Shown here: positions 7,368 through 15,420 of the stretch, piece by piece | How the letters are laid out: every line of letters starts with the position of its first letter | Numbering within the stretch: the first letter of the stretch is position 1 | Assembly (NCBI GenBank): GCA_008933835.1 | Contig: WBUG01000010.1 | Coordinates: 1 to 64,000 of the forward strand | Direction: 5' to 3' | Source: Bacteroidota bacterium | GTDB lineage: Bacteria > Bacteroidota > Ignavibacteria > UBA10030 > UBA8401 | Length of the DNA: 64,000 nucleotides | Notes under the pieces: generated by a model | The model's database searches: none | Told to the model about the DNA's origin: nothing | What the model saw: only the letters and a program-made list of their open reading frames with translations | Program-made: the position numbers and the translations under genes

Positions 7368-8822
7368 TCAGTTCATGCTGCGAAGGATCTCCAGCGTGAA
7401 GGCGTAGAACTTCTCCACCGTGTCGATATGGATCTTCTCGTCCGGCGAATGCACCCCTTCGAGGGTCGGACCGAACGAGATCATGTCCATACCCGGGTAC
7501 TTCTCGCCGATGATGCCGCATTCCAGTCCGGCGTGGATGGCCTTGATGTGCGGCTCACGCCCGTACAGGCGCTTGTACGCCTCCTTGGCGGTGATGAGGA
7601 TCTTCGACTGCAGGTTCGGCTTCCAGCCCGGATACCCTTCGGTGTGGACGGCCTTCGCGCCGCCGAGCGTGAAGATGGCGTTCATCGTCTGCAGCGCCTC
7701 GAGGATCTCCGACGCGACGGAACTGCGCTGGCTGGTGATGAGCTCGATCTTCCCCTTCTCGGTGCGGATGATGGCGACGTTCGTCGAGGTCTCGACGAGG
7801 CCGGGGATGTCCGCGCTCATCTTGAGCACGCCGTGCGGCAGCGCCGCGACGGTGCGGTAGAGCGCCGCCTGCTGCGCCTTCTTCAGCACCTTCGGCTTCT
7901 TCACCTCGACCGGTTCGACGAGCAGCTGCAGGTCCGGTTCCACGGAGGAGAGCTCCGCCTTCGCGGTGGCGTTCCACTCCGCCACGATCTTCCCGGCCTT
8001 CTTCACATCCTTCTTCGGGACGAAGACCACCGCCTCCGCCTCACGCGGGATGGCGTTGCTCTTGTTCCCCCCCTCGATGTGCGAGAGGCGCGCGCCGGCC
8101 GCTTCGAGCGCCGTCAGGACGCGGTTGATGATCTTGATGGAGTTCCCGCGCCCCTTGTCGATCTCGAGCCCGGAATGCCCCCCTTTCAGTCCCTTCACGA
8201 CGACCTTCAGGCCGACGGTGCCGCGCGGGGCGTTCTCGAGCGCCAGTTTCCACGTGCCGTGGGTGTTCCGTCCGCCGGAGCAGCCGACGTACACGGACCC
8301 TTCCTCCTCGCTGTCCAGGTTCATCATGGTCTTGCTCTCGAGGAATCCCGGCTTCAGGTTGTTCGCACCGGTGAGGCCGGTCTCTTCGTCCACCGTGAAG
8401 AGGAGCTCCAGCGGACCGTGCTGCAGCGTGCGGTCCTCCATGATGGCGAGGTTCGTCGCCACGGCGATGCCGTTGTCCGCGCCGAGCGTGGTGCCGTTGG
8501 CCATGAGGAAGTTGCCGCTGCGCACCAGTTCGATGGGGTCCTTCAGGAAGTCGTGCACCTTCTCCTTGTTCTTCTCCGGCACCATGTCCACATGCCCCTG
8601 CAGGCAGAGCATCGGTACGTGCTCGCGCCCCGCGGAGGCGGGCTTCTTCACGACGACGTTCAGGAACTTGTCGCGCTTGGCCTCGAGGCCGAGCTTCTTC
8701 GCCGTCTCCATGATGTAATCGCTGATGCGCTTCTCATGCTTGGACGGACGGGGGATGCGGCTGATCTCGGCGAAGTACTTCCACACGAGCGCCGGCTGTA
8801 ACCCTGTGATGGCTTCTGACAT
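7368..8822 (-). CDS. pepD: Aminoacyl-histidine dipeptidase (Xaa-His dipeptidase, M20C)
   Basis: A 484-residue cytosolic dizinc peptidase of the PepD type. The opening VWKYFAEISRIPRPSKHEKRISDYI is typical of PepD. Metal and catalytic motifs follow: LCLQGHVDMVPEK (His and Asp, ~residues 76-88), TTLGADNGIAVA (bridging Asp, ~117), FTVDEETGLTGA (catalytic Glu pair, ~147), and the C-terminal IHAGLECGIIGEKYPGMDMISFGPTLEGVHSPDEKIHI with the remaining ligand. The central lid/dimerisation domain carries KGGHSGLEIDKGRGN. It hydrolyses dipeptides, including Xaa-His, released from imported peptides. Its neighbours include a peptide transporter (OPT family) two genes upstream, consistent with peptide use. 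Length is normal and no defects are seen. Confidence 0.97.
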   Translation of the reverse strand: MSEAITGLQPALVWKYFAEISRIPRPSKHEKRISDYIMETAKKLGLEAKRDKFLNVVVKKPASAGREHVPMLCLQGHVDMVPEKNKEKVHDFLKDPIELVRSGNFLMANGTTLGADNGIAVATNLAIMEDRTLQHGPLELLFTVDEETGLTGANNLKPGFLESKTMMNLDSEEEGSVYVGCSGGRNTHGTWKLALENAPRGTVGLKVVVKGLKGGHSGLEIDKGRGNSIKIINRVLTALEAAGARLSHIEGGNKSNAIPREAEAVVFVPKKDVKKAGKIVAEWNATAKAELSSVEPDLQLLVEPVEVKKPKVLKKAQQAALYRTVAALPHGVLKMSADIPGLVETSTNVAIIRTEKGKIELITSQRSSVASEILEALQTMNAIFTLGGAKAVHTEGYPGWKPNLQSKILITAKEAYKRLYGREPHIKAIHAGLECGIIGEKYPGMDMISFGPTLEGVHSPDEKIHIDTVEKFYAFTLEILRSMN

Positions 8823-8867
8823 TGGACACCTCTGTTGGCTGATGATTGAAAGAGTTTCGGATCGGAG

Positions 8868-9221
8868 TCAGGAACGGTCGAACGTGACGAGGTCCCCCCG
8901 CTCCAGATGCCGGAGGAAATGCGTGATGCGCCCCTCCACCGGTTCCACCGCCGCGCCGAAGCGCTGCTGCAGACCATCGGCGATGGAGGAGACCGTCGTG
9001 GCGCCGTCGCACCGCTCCCAGATGGCCGTTCCGACATCGTCCAGATTGATGCGGAAGTACGGCCTGCGGAGGTACGGCATCACCCAGCGGGCGAGCAGCG
9101 GATGGCGGAACTTCGGCACGAGGATGACGGTCTTCCCCTCCCCGGTGCGCTCCCATTCGGCGGCGCGTTTCGGGCGGAGGTCCCAGAGATTCTCGTACGG
9201 TCGGTCGGTTGCGGTCGGCAC
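8868..9221 (-). CDS. Orphan PqqD-family (RiPP recognition element-like) protein
   Basis: A 117-residue protein with GTG as the likely start. The middle and C-terminal parts match the PqqD fold: YFRINLDDVGTAIWERCDGATTVSSIADGLQQRFG, then a helix with RITHFLRHLERGDLVTF. The pattern DxxGxxIWexcdG is the PqqD signature. PqqD domains bind leader peptides of ribosomally made, modified peptides and usually partner with a radical SAM enzyme. Here there is no radical SAM gene or evident precursor peptide; the neighbours are pepD and an OPT-family transporter. The N-terminal ~50 residues (VILVPKFRHPLLARWVMPYL) are an extra basic-hydrophobic extension. The function is therefore open. Confidence 0.85.
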   Translation of the reverse strand: MPTATDRPYENLWDLRPKRAAEWERTGEGKTVILVPKFRHPLLARWVMPYLRRPYFRINLDDVGTAIWERCDGATTVSSIADGLQQRFGAAVEPVEGRITHFLRHLERGDLVTFDRS

Positions 9222-9264
9222 GATGGACCCTTCGGTTCGATGGACGGAACGGCGGCACGGCCGC

Positions 9265-9312
9265 CAAAAACGGCCATGGTAGGACGCGTCACGAACTTCG
9301 TCCTACCATGGC
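9265..9312 (-). terminator. Terminator after the OPT-family transporter gene
   Basis: Perfect 14-bp inverted repeat GCCATGGTAGGACG / CGTCCTACCATGGC (9273-9286 and 9299-9312), 12-nt loop, followed on the minus strand by CGTTTTT. It lies ~50 bp beyond the transporter stop codon. Confidence 0.85.
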
Positions 9313-9363
9313 GGAACATCGGTCTTTTCAGTGTTGAACGTCCGCGCGGGGCGCGGCGTTCCC

Positions 9364-11385
9364 TTACATCATCGCGCTCGGTGGCGCCGGTTCGTCCGGA
9401 CGGCCGGCGTTCTTCACCGGGAGCATGACCAGGACGTAGCCGACGATGAGGAACACCGCGAGACTGCCGATGAACGACGGGTTCTCGAAGATGGCCGGGG
9501 TCTGGACGTCCCAGAACGCCATCGCCGCGAAGACGAGCCCGACGAGCGCCTCGCCCGCGATGAGACCGGCGGCAATGAGGGTGCCGTTGTTCTCCACGCG
9601 CACCTTCTGCGCCTCGTTGAACTGCCGCTTGGCCGACACCTTGTCCACGATCCCCTTGATGAGACCGCCGACGAAGATGGCGAAGGTCGTCTCGAGCGGC
9701 AGGTACATGCCGACGCAGACGAGCATCGGGCTCTTCACCTGCACGAGGATGAAGCCGATGGCCATCAGGATGCCGACGATGATGAGGGGCCACGCCATCT
9801 GGCCGCCGACGATGCCCTGCGACACGAGCGCCATGAGGCTCGCCTGCGGTGCCGGCAGCGCGCGGCCGCCGAGGCCCGTACCGCCGGTGTTGATGTCCGC
9901 CTGGTGCAGCACGATGATGGGGAAGATCATGACGAGCGACGCCACGACGACGCCGATGAGGTCGCCGATCTGCATCTTCCACGGCGTGCCGCCGAGGATG
10001 TGACCGACCTTCAGGTCCTGCAGCATCTCGCCCGCGACCGCGGCCGAGACGCAGATGACGCCGGCGACGCCGAGCACCGCGGCCACGCCGGTGATGCCGG
10101 TCTGGCCGAGCGCCACCATCAGCACCGCGGCGACGATGACCGTCGACAGGGTGAGCCCGCTGATGGGATTGTTGGAGGAGCCGATCATGCCGACGAGGTA
10201 GCCCGAGACGGCGGCGAAGAAGAAGCCGGCGATGACCATCACGACGGTGGCGGTCAGCGCGGCGGCGACGTCCTGCGCGAAGTGATTATAGAGGAAGAAG
10301 GTCAGCACGGCCGCGACGGCGATGCCGCCGAACACTTTCGCGATGCTCAGGTCCGCCTCGACGCGGTTCGTTTCGCCCCCTCCGGCCGCCGCTTTCTTGA
10401 CGTCGCCGATGGAGCGCTTGAGGCCGCCGATGAGGTTCTTGCGCATGCGGAAGAGCGTGTACGCCGCGCTCATCAGCATGCCGCCGATGGCGATGGGGCG
10501 CACGATGAAGCGCCACACCATCTGCGCCTGGCCGAGCCAGTCATGCTCGGTCAGCCCTTCGGGATGGGACGCTTCAAGGCTCGGTCCGAGCCAGAACAGG
10601 AGCAGCGGCACGAAGAGCCCCCACGCCAGCAGACCGCCGGCGAAATTGAGCGCCGCGAGGCGGGGTCCGATGATGTACCCGACACCCATGTACGCGGGGC
10701 TGACGCCCGGGGTGGAGATGACGAGTCCGCCGCTCGCATTGAGCGACGTACCGGTCTTGCCGAGCTCCACCGGACCCTTCACGAAGGGGATGAACTTCTC
10801 CCACGACGCGGCGAAGAGGCTGAGCTGCTTGAACGCCTGGATGACGGCGCCGATGAGACCGGCGACGAAGAGGTAGACCGCGCCGCTGCCGCCGCGCTGT
10901 CCCGCCTTGTGGATCTCTCCCGCCGCCACCGATTCGGGGAACGGCAGTTCGACGTCCTCCACCATGACGCGGCGCAGCAGCGTCACGAAGAGCACGCCCA
11001 TCACGCCTCCCACCATCATGATGGCGGTCGCTTCGATGTAGTGGCCGGAGAGGTCGGTCCAGACGCCGGAGATGAGGAACGCGGGGATGGTGAAGATGGC
11101 CCCCGCCGCCACCGACTCGCCGATGGAGCCGATGGTCCGCGTCATGTTCTCTTCGAGGATGGAGCCGCGCAGCACGCGCAGCATCGCCATGCCGATGACC
11201 GCCGCGGGATACGTGGCGGCGATGGTCATGCCGGCCTTCAGTCCGAGGTACGCGTTAGCCGCACCGAGGATGACGGACATGACCAGACCGATGATCACCG
11301 CGCGGAGCGTGAACTCCTTCATGTCGGTGGCCGCCGGGACGTACGGAACGTACTTCTTTCCGCCGCCGGATTGTGCTTCTGCCAT
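9364..11385 (-). CDS. OPT-family oligopeptide/metal-chelate transporter
   Basis: A 673-residue polytopic inner-membrane protein. It begins with a short soluble tail (MAEAQSGGGKKYVPYVPAATDMKEFTLRAV) and then the OPT signature region (GLVMSVILGAANAYLGLKAGMTIAATYPAAVIGMAMLR). It also has VELPFPESVAAGEIHKAG and a late VYLPLETTFAIFVGG segment common in bacterial OPT proteins. About 15-16 hydrophobic stretches are present. The family imports oligopeptides or peptide-like metal chelates, driven by the proton gradient. Co-direction with PepD and proline dehydrogenase supports peptide uptake. A cytoplasmic loop around residues 315-350 (RMRKNLIGGLKRSIGD) is basic. Confidence 0.92.
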   Translation of the reverse strand: MAEAQSGGGKKYVPYVPAATDMKEFTLRAVIIGLVMSVILGAANAYLGLKAGMTIAATYPAAVIGMAMLRVLRGSILEENMTRTIGSIGESVAAGAIFTIPAFLISGVWTDLSGHYIEATAIMMVGGVMGVLFVTLLRRVMVEDVELPFPESVAAGEIHKAGQRGGSGAVYLFVAGLIGAVIQAFKQLSLFAASWEKFIPFVKGPVELGKTGTSLNASGGLVISTPGVSPAYMGVGYIIGPRLAALNFAGGLLAWGLFVPLLLFWLGPSLEASHPEGLTEHDWLGQAQMVWRFIVRPIAIGGMLMSAAYTLFRMRKNLIGGLKRSIGDVKKAAAGGGETNRVEADLSIAKVFGGIAVAAVLTFFLYNHFAQDVAAALTATVVMVIAGFFFAAVSGYLVGMIGSSNNPISGLTLSTVIVAAVLMVALGQTGITGVAAVLGVAGVICVSAAVAGEMLQDLKVGHILGGTPWKMQIGDLIGVVVASLVMIFPIIVLHQADINTGGTGLGGRALPAPQASLMALVSQGIVGGQMAWPLIIVGILMAIGFILVQVKSPMLVCVGMYLPLETTFAIFVGGLIKGIVDKVSAKRQFNEAQKVRVENNGTLIAAGLIAGEALVGLVFAAMAFWDVQTPAIFENPSFIGSLAVFLIVGYVLVMLPVKNAGRPDEPAPPSAMM

Positions 11386-11435
11386 AGGTGTCTCCTGTTA
11401 AGTGAAGAAAGGATGATGGATGCGTTGATGAACGA

Positions 11436-12347
11436 TCAGCGGCCGATGCCGAGCATCGCCTTGAACACGTGCCCGGCCATCTGCGGGTTCTCCTTCAGAC
11501 GGCGCGTCGAGTAGCCGTACCAGTCCTTCCCGAACGGAACGTACACCCGCAGGCGGTGCCCCTCCGCGAGGAGCTGCTTGCGCCGCTCGTCGCGCACGCC
11601 GAGGAGCATCTGGAACTCGTACCGGGAGCGGTCGACCTTCCGCTCGGCCAGCAGCGCCTTGGCGCCGTCAATGAGCACGTCGTCGTGCGTCGCGATGCCG
11701 ACGTAGCATCCCGCGTCGAGCAGGATGCGAAGCAGGAAGAGGTAGTTCCGCTGGATGCCAGCGCGGTCCTTGATGGCGACCTGCGGCGGCTCGTTGTAGA
11801 TGCCCTTGCAGAGGCGCACGTTCGCCCCCTCCGCCGCCAGCCGCCGGACATCCTCCTCGCTGCGGTGCAGGTACGCCTGGATGACGATGCCGACGTTGCC
11901 GTGCCGGCTCCGCATGTGGCGGTACAGTTCGAGCGTGCCGTCCGTGCAGGTGTGGTCCTCCATGTCGATGCGGACGAAGTTGTTCTGCTTCGCGGCGGCC
12001 GTGACGATCTGGTCCAGGTTCCCGATGCAGAACTGCCGCTCCATCTTCAGCCCCAGCGAGGTGAGCTTGACGGAGAGGTTCGAATCGAGCGAATGCTTCG
12101 CGATCGCCTTCAGCACTTCCAGACTGCCGAACATGCTGTCGGTCGCCTGGTCCTGCGTCACGATGTCCTCCCCGAGCACGTCCACCGTCGCCATCGCTCC
12201 CTCCCCGTTCAGTCGGCGAACGGTGGCGACGGCGTCCGAGAGCGTTTCACCGGCGATGTACCGCGACGCGACGGCCCCCACGACGGCCTTGGGGATGAAG
12301 GGCAACGACCGGACGACGAACGAGTTGAGGAGATTCATAGAACGCAT
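11436..12347 (-). CDS. Proline dehydrogenase (PRODH, monofunctional)
   Basis: A 303-residue FAD-dependent enzyme that oxidises L-proline to pyrroline-5-carboxylate. Visible family features are VKLTSLGLKM (~93), FVRIDMEDHTCTDGTLELYRH (~123), NVGIVIQAYLHRSEEDVRRL (~150), NVRLCKGIYNEPP (~178) and the C-terminal helix YVPFGKDWYGYSTRRLKENPQM, which holds the Tyr and two Arg that bind proline. Length matches the single-domain PRODH of Gram-positives and Bacteroidota (~300), not the large PutA fusion; no P5C dehydrogenase is adjacent. It probably feeds proline from peptide breakdown into glutamate and the respiratory chain. ATG 12338 is a possible internal start. Confidence 0.94.
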   Translation of the reverse strand: MRSMNLLNSFVVRSLPFIPKAVVGAVASRYIAGETLSDAVATVRRLNGEGAMATVDVLGEDIVTQDQATDSMFGSLEVLKAIAKHSLDSNLSVKLTSLGLKMERQFCIGNLDQIVTAAAKQNNFVRIDMEDHTCTDGTLELYRHMRSRHGNVGIVIQAYLHRSEEDVRRLAAEGANVRLCKGIYNEPPQVAIKDRAGIQRNYLFLLRILLDAGCYVGIATHDDVLIDGAKALLAERKVDRSRYEFQMLLGVRDERRKQLLAEGHRLRVYVPFGKDWYGYSTRRLKENPQMAGHVFKAMLGIGR

Positions 12348-12395
12348 TCAAACGGCGATAGAGTGAATTCGATGATGACCGGTTCGGCGTCCGCC

Positions 12396-13796
12396 TTACA
12401 ACGGAAAGACGAAGCTCACCTTCGGCGTGATGCGTTTCTGCGGTTTGTATCCGCTGATGTTGCCGTCGGCGTCCTTCTCCGGTGCGAAGGTCCAGGTGTA
12501 GACCGTCGAGACGATCATGAACGGATACGGCTTGTAGCCGACCTCCGCGTAGAGCAGCGACCGGTCGTCGAGCGTGAACATGTCGGTGTTGCTCGTGATG
12601 TTCCTCTTGTCGTACCCGGCGCTGAGGGAGACGAGCGGGATCTTCTCGCCGGTGTTCGCGCCGAGGTGCAGCGCGCCGCTCTTCGGATCGTTGTCCAGCC
12701 GCTGGTACATCCCCTGGATCTGGAGAGTACCAAGGATGTCCACCGTCAGGCTGCCGAAATAGCCGGGGCCGGGAGACTTCGTGTTCGCCAGCAGCTGCGC
12801 CTTCGTCGAGAACTGCGTGACCTTCCCGGTCGTGTCGACGGCCAGAGAATATCGCTCGAGCTCGTAGAACGAGTCGAAGTACGACGGAAGGTACTGGTCC
12901 GTCTGCGCGAAGCGCCGCTCGAACCGTGTGAAGACCCTCACCAGACCGAAACCGGAGAAGTTCGTTTCGAGTCCGGCGGACATGCCGGAGCCGAAATCGA
13001 GGATCTTCGCGTAATCATAATAGAGCGTCATGTCGATGATCGGCAGACGAAGGAGCGGCAGGCCCAGATCGAAACCGATGATGCTGAGACCGCCGGCGTT
13101 CTGCTTGGAATCGAAAGGATAACCGGCGGATTCCGGTCGCGGCACCACCGGAGGCATCTGTGGCGCGGTGGCAGCATTGTAGTAGATATCGGCGGCGTCA
13201 TCGCGCAGGTCCGTGGCGAACGTCGCGCCCACCTCCAGCGCGCTGATGACGGGGATGGCGTTGGCCTTCGTGAACTGGAGCGGACGCACGTAGCCGCGCA
13301 TGCCGAGCAGTCCCGCGGCGCCGAAGTCGCCGTACACCGATTCGAAGCCCCATTTGCCGAAGTCCAGGTCGAGCTCCGCGCCGAGGCGACGGGCGTCGAC
13401 GCTCGGGCTGTTCTTGTAATTATAGACGATGGAACCGTGACCGAGCCGCGCGTAGTCGAGCATGCCGAGCCGGACGTAGATCTGGTCCCCCTTGGACCCG
13501 TACCGAAGGTACCGGACGATGCGCAGGTAGTCGTACGTCTCGTCGAAATCCTCCTTGCGGATCTTCTGATCCTTGCTGCTGATGTGCAGGTTCAGGTCCA
13601 GTCCCACCCCGAACTTCCCGAACGCCAGTTCCGGCGCGATGTTGACGAGGTAGTACGCTTCGCCGTCGATCCACGTCATGCCCATGCCGCCGGTCATGAC
13701 GCCGGAGGTGGAGGATGCGGCGGCGGCCTTGGACGGGGCCTTCTGCGCGGAGAGGAACGTGACGCCGATGAGGAGAGCGATGATGAGGGATCTCAT
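12396..13796 (-). CDS. Predicted outer-membrane beta-barrel protein, unknown function
   Basis: A 466-residue protein with an N-terminal signal peptide (MRSLIIALLIGVTFLSAQ) and many amphipathic strands alternating aromatic and small residues. Examples are GEAYYLVNIAPELAFGKFGVGLDLNLHIS and LLYAEVGYKPYPFMIVSTVYTW. It ends in KVSFVFPL with no long tail, and a C-terminal aromatic-rich last strand is typical of outer-membrane barrels inserted by BAM. No recognised family motif was found. The gene follows spmB with 1 bp between stop and start, so it is co-translated with the SpmA/SpmB pair. This is an unexpected partnership that suggests a joint envelope role. Confidence 0.7.
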   Translation of the reverse strand: MRSLIIALLIGVTFLSAQKAPSKAAAASSTSGVMTGGMGMTWIDGEAYYLVNIAPELAFGKFGVGLDLNLHISSKDQKIRKEDFDETYDYLRIVRYLRYGSKGDQIYVRLGMLDYARLGHGSIVYNYKNSPSVDARRLGAELDLDFGKWGFESVYGDFGAAGLLGMRGYVRPLQFTKANAIPVISALEVGATFATDLRDDAADIYYNAATAPQMPPVVPRPESAGYPFDSKQNAGGLSIIGFDLGLPLLRLPIIDMTLYYDYAKILDFGSGMSAGLETNFSGFGLVRVFTRFERRFAQTDQYLPSYFDSFYELERYSLAVDTTGKVTQFSTKAQLLANTKSPGPGYFGSLTVDILGTLQIQGMYQRLDNDPKSGALHLGANTGEKIPLVSLSAGYDKRNITSNTDMFTLDDRSLLYAEVGYKPYPFMIVSTVYTWTFAPEKDADGNISGYKPQKRITPKVSFVFPL

Positions 13797-13797
13797 G

Positions 13798-14346
13798 TCA
13801 GACTCCGAAGAGGATGCGGACGATGAACACCGCGCCGAGCATGCCGAAGAGGTCGGCGATGAGGCCGGCGGGGAGCGCGTGCCGCGTGTTCTTGATGCCG
13901 ACGGAACCGAAGTACACCGCCAGGATGTAGAAGGTGGTCTCGCTGCTGCCGTACATGGTGGAGGCGAGCACGCCGATGAACGAATCGGGGCCGTGCACCT
14001 TCATCAGTTCGGTCATGAGCCCCATTGAACCGCTGCCCGAGAGGGGGCGCAGCAGCGCCAGCGGAAGGGTCTCGGCCGGCATGCCGATGAGGTTCGTGAC
14101 CGGGGAGAGGAGCGCCACCACGACGTCCATCGCCCCGCTCGCGCGGAAGATGCCGATGGCGAAGAGCATGGCGACGAGGTACGGGATGATGCGGACGGCG
14201 GTGTTGAACCCGTCCTTCGCCCCCTCCACGAACACCTCGTACACCTTCACCTTCTTGACGAGCCCCCATCCGAGGAAGACCAGGATGAACAGGGGGATGG
14301 CCGCGGCGGACATCACATTGATGACGGAACGGAAGAGTTCGGCCAT
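13798..14346 (-). CDS. spmB: SpmB-like nucleoside-recognition (Gate) membrane protein
   Basis: A 182-residue membrane protein with four to five hydrophobic segments. The motif AVRIIPYLVAMLFAIGIFRASGAMD and the LRPLSGSGSMGLMTELMKVHGPDSFIGVLASTMYGSSETTFYILAVYFGSVGI stretch are diagnostic of SpmB (Gate domain). In Bacillus the pair SpmA/SpmB affects spore core dehydration. Homologues are widespread in non-sporulating Gram-negatives, where they probably transport a small metabolite. It starts 1 bp after the spmA stop and is followed 1 bp later by the outer-membrane protein gene. Confidence 0.92.
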   Translation of the reverse strand: MAELFRSVINVMSAAAIPLFILVFLGWGLVKKVKVYEVFVEGAKDGFNTAVRIIPYLVAMLFAIGIFRASGAMDVVVALLSPVTNLIGMPAETLPLALLRPLSGSGSMGLMTELMKVHGPDSFIGVLASTMYGSSETTFYILAVYFGSVGIKNTRHALPAGLIADLFGMLGAVFIVRILFGV

Positions 14347-14347
14347 G

Positions 14348-15334
14348 TTACGCCTCCTTCCCTTCCGGCGCCGGGTCCGGCTCCAGTTCCTTCTTGTACC
14401 GCGGCAGCCGCTGCAGCAGCTTCACCGCCACCAGTCCCGCCGCCGTGGCGCAGCCCGCGCCGAAGATGGAGGTGCCGATGATGATGCCGGGGTCCGCCGA
14501 GCCGACCCCCGCGCGGATGGCGATGGCGGTGGCGGGGATGAGCACCAGACCGCCGGTGTTGATGACGAGGAAGGTGCACATCGCGTTGGTGGCGGTGCCG
14601 GCCTTCGGGCTCAGCTTGTTCAGCTCCTCCATCGCCTTCAGGCCGAGCGGCGTGGCGGCGTTGTTGAGACCGAGCATGTTCGCGGCGATGTTCATGATCA
14701 TCGCGCCGACCGCGGGATGGTTCGGCGGGACGTCCGGGAAGAGCCGCTTGGTCACCGGCGTCATCAGGCGCGTGAGCGCCTCCAGCAGACCGGCCGCCTC
14801 TCCCACCTTCATGATGCCGAGCCAGAGCGCCATCACGCCGATGAGGCCGAGCGAGATGGTGACGGCGACGTCCGCGTACTCGATGGCCGCTTTGGTCACC
14901 GCCCGGATCTTGACGAACGAGACGCGTTCCATCACGACGGTGACGTTCCCCGTCGCGGGATCGAACGCCGTGACGCTCCCCTCGAGCTTCTCCTTCCCTC
15001 CCGCCGCCTTCGCCATCTCCTTCCAGAATCCCGGCGTGGCGTCCCCCACCGGCGCCTCGAGCCGCATCGCGCCGGAGGCGAGCGTCGTGACGGTCACGGG
15101 CTGGCGAACGTCCGAACCCTGTGCGACGCCGTAGAACGCGGCGAAGTCCGATGCGGGGATGAGCAGAACGCCGTCGTAGGTCGGATGCAGGGATGCGGAG
15201 CGGGAGGAGTGTTCGATGCGGGCATTGTGCGGGACGCCGTTGCGGTACGGATTGGTCACCTCATCGGCGATGTCCCGTCCCGCCGCGGTGAAGATGCCGA
15301 TCAGGAGCAGGGAGATCCAGACATAATTGAGCAT
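14348..15334 (-). CDS. spmA: SpmA-like nucleoside-recognition (Gate) membrane protein
   Basis: A 328-residue membrane protein, longer than Bacillus SpmA (~196). It starts LNYVWISLLLIGIFTAAGRDIADEV like SpmA, then has a ~110-residue soluble insertion (residues ~35-145, e.g. FVKIRAVTKAAIEYADVAVTISLGLIG marking the return to membrane). The core continues with the canonical NHPAVGAMIMNIAANMLGLNNAATPLGLKAMEELN. The extended form with an extracytoplasmic insert is common in Bacteroidota-type sequences. It is the first gene of the spmA-spmB-OMP unit; a TATATT at 15375-15380 lies ~40 nt upstream. Confidence 0.92.
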   Translation of the reverse strand: MLNYVWISLLLIGIFTAAGRDIADEVTNPYRNGVPHNARIEHSSRSASLHPTYDGVLLIPASDFAAFYGVAQGSDVRQPVTVTTLASGAMRLEAPVGDATPGFWKEMAKAAGGKEKLEGSVTAFDPATGNVTVVMERVSFVKIRAVTKAAIEYADVAVTISLGLIGVMALWLGIMKVGEAAGLLEALTRLMTPVTKRLFPDVPPNHPAVGAMIMNIAANMLGLNNAATPLGLKAMEELNKLSPKAGTATNAMCTFLVINTGGLVLIPATAIAIRAGVGSADPGIIIGTSIFGAGCATAAGLVAVKLLQRLPRYKKELEPDPAPEGKEA

Positions 15335-15420
15335 AGCGGGCCGCGATTATGGAGAACCTGTGATAAACCCCATCAATATACGGGAAGGAAAAAAGCGAAG
15401 CAAGGAAGGAAACGGAACGG

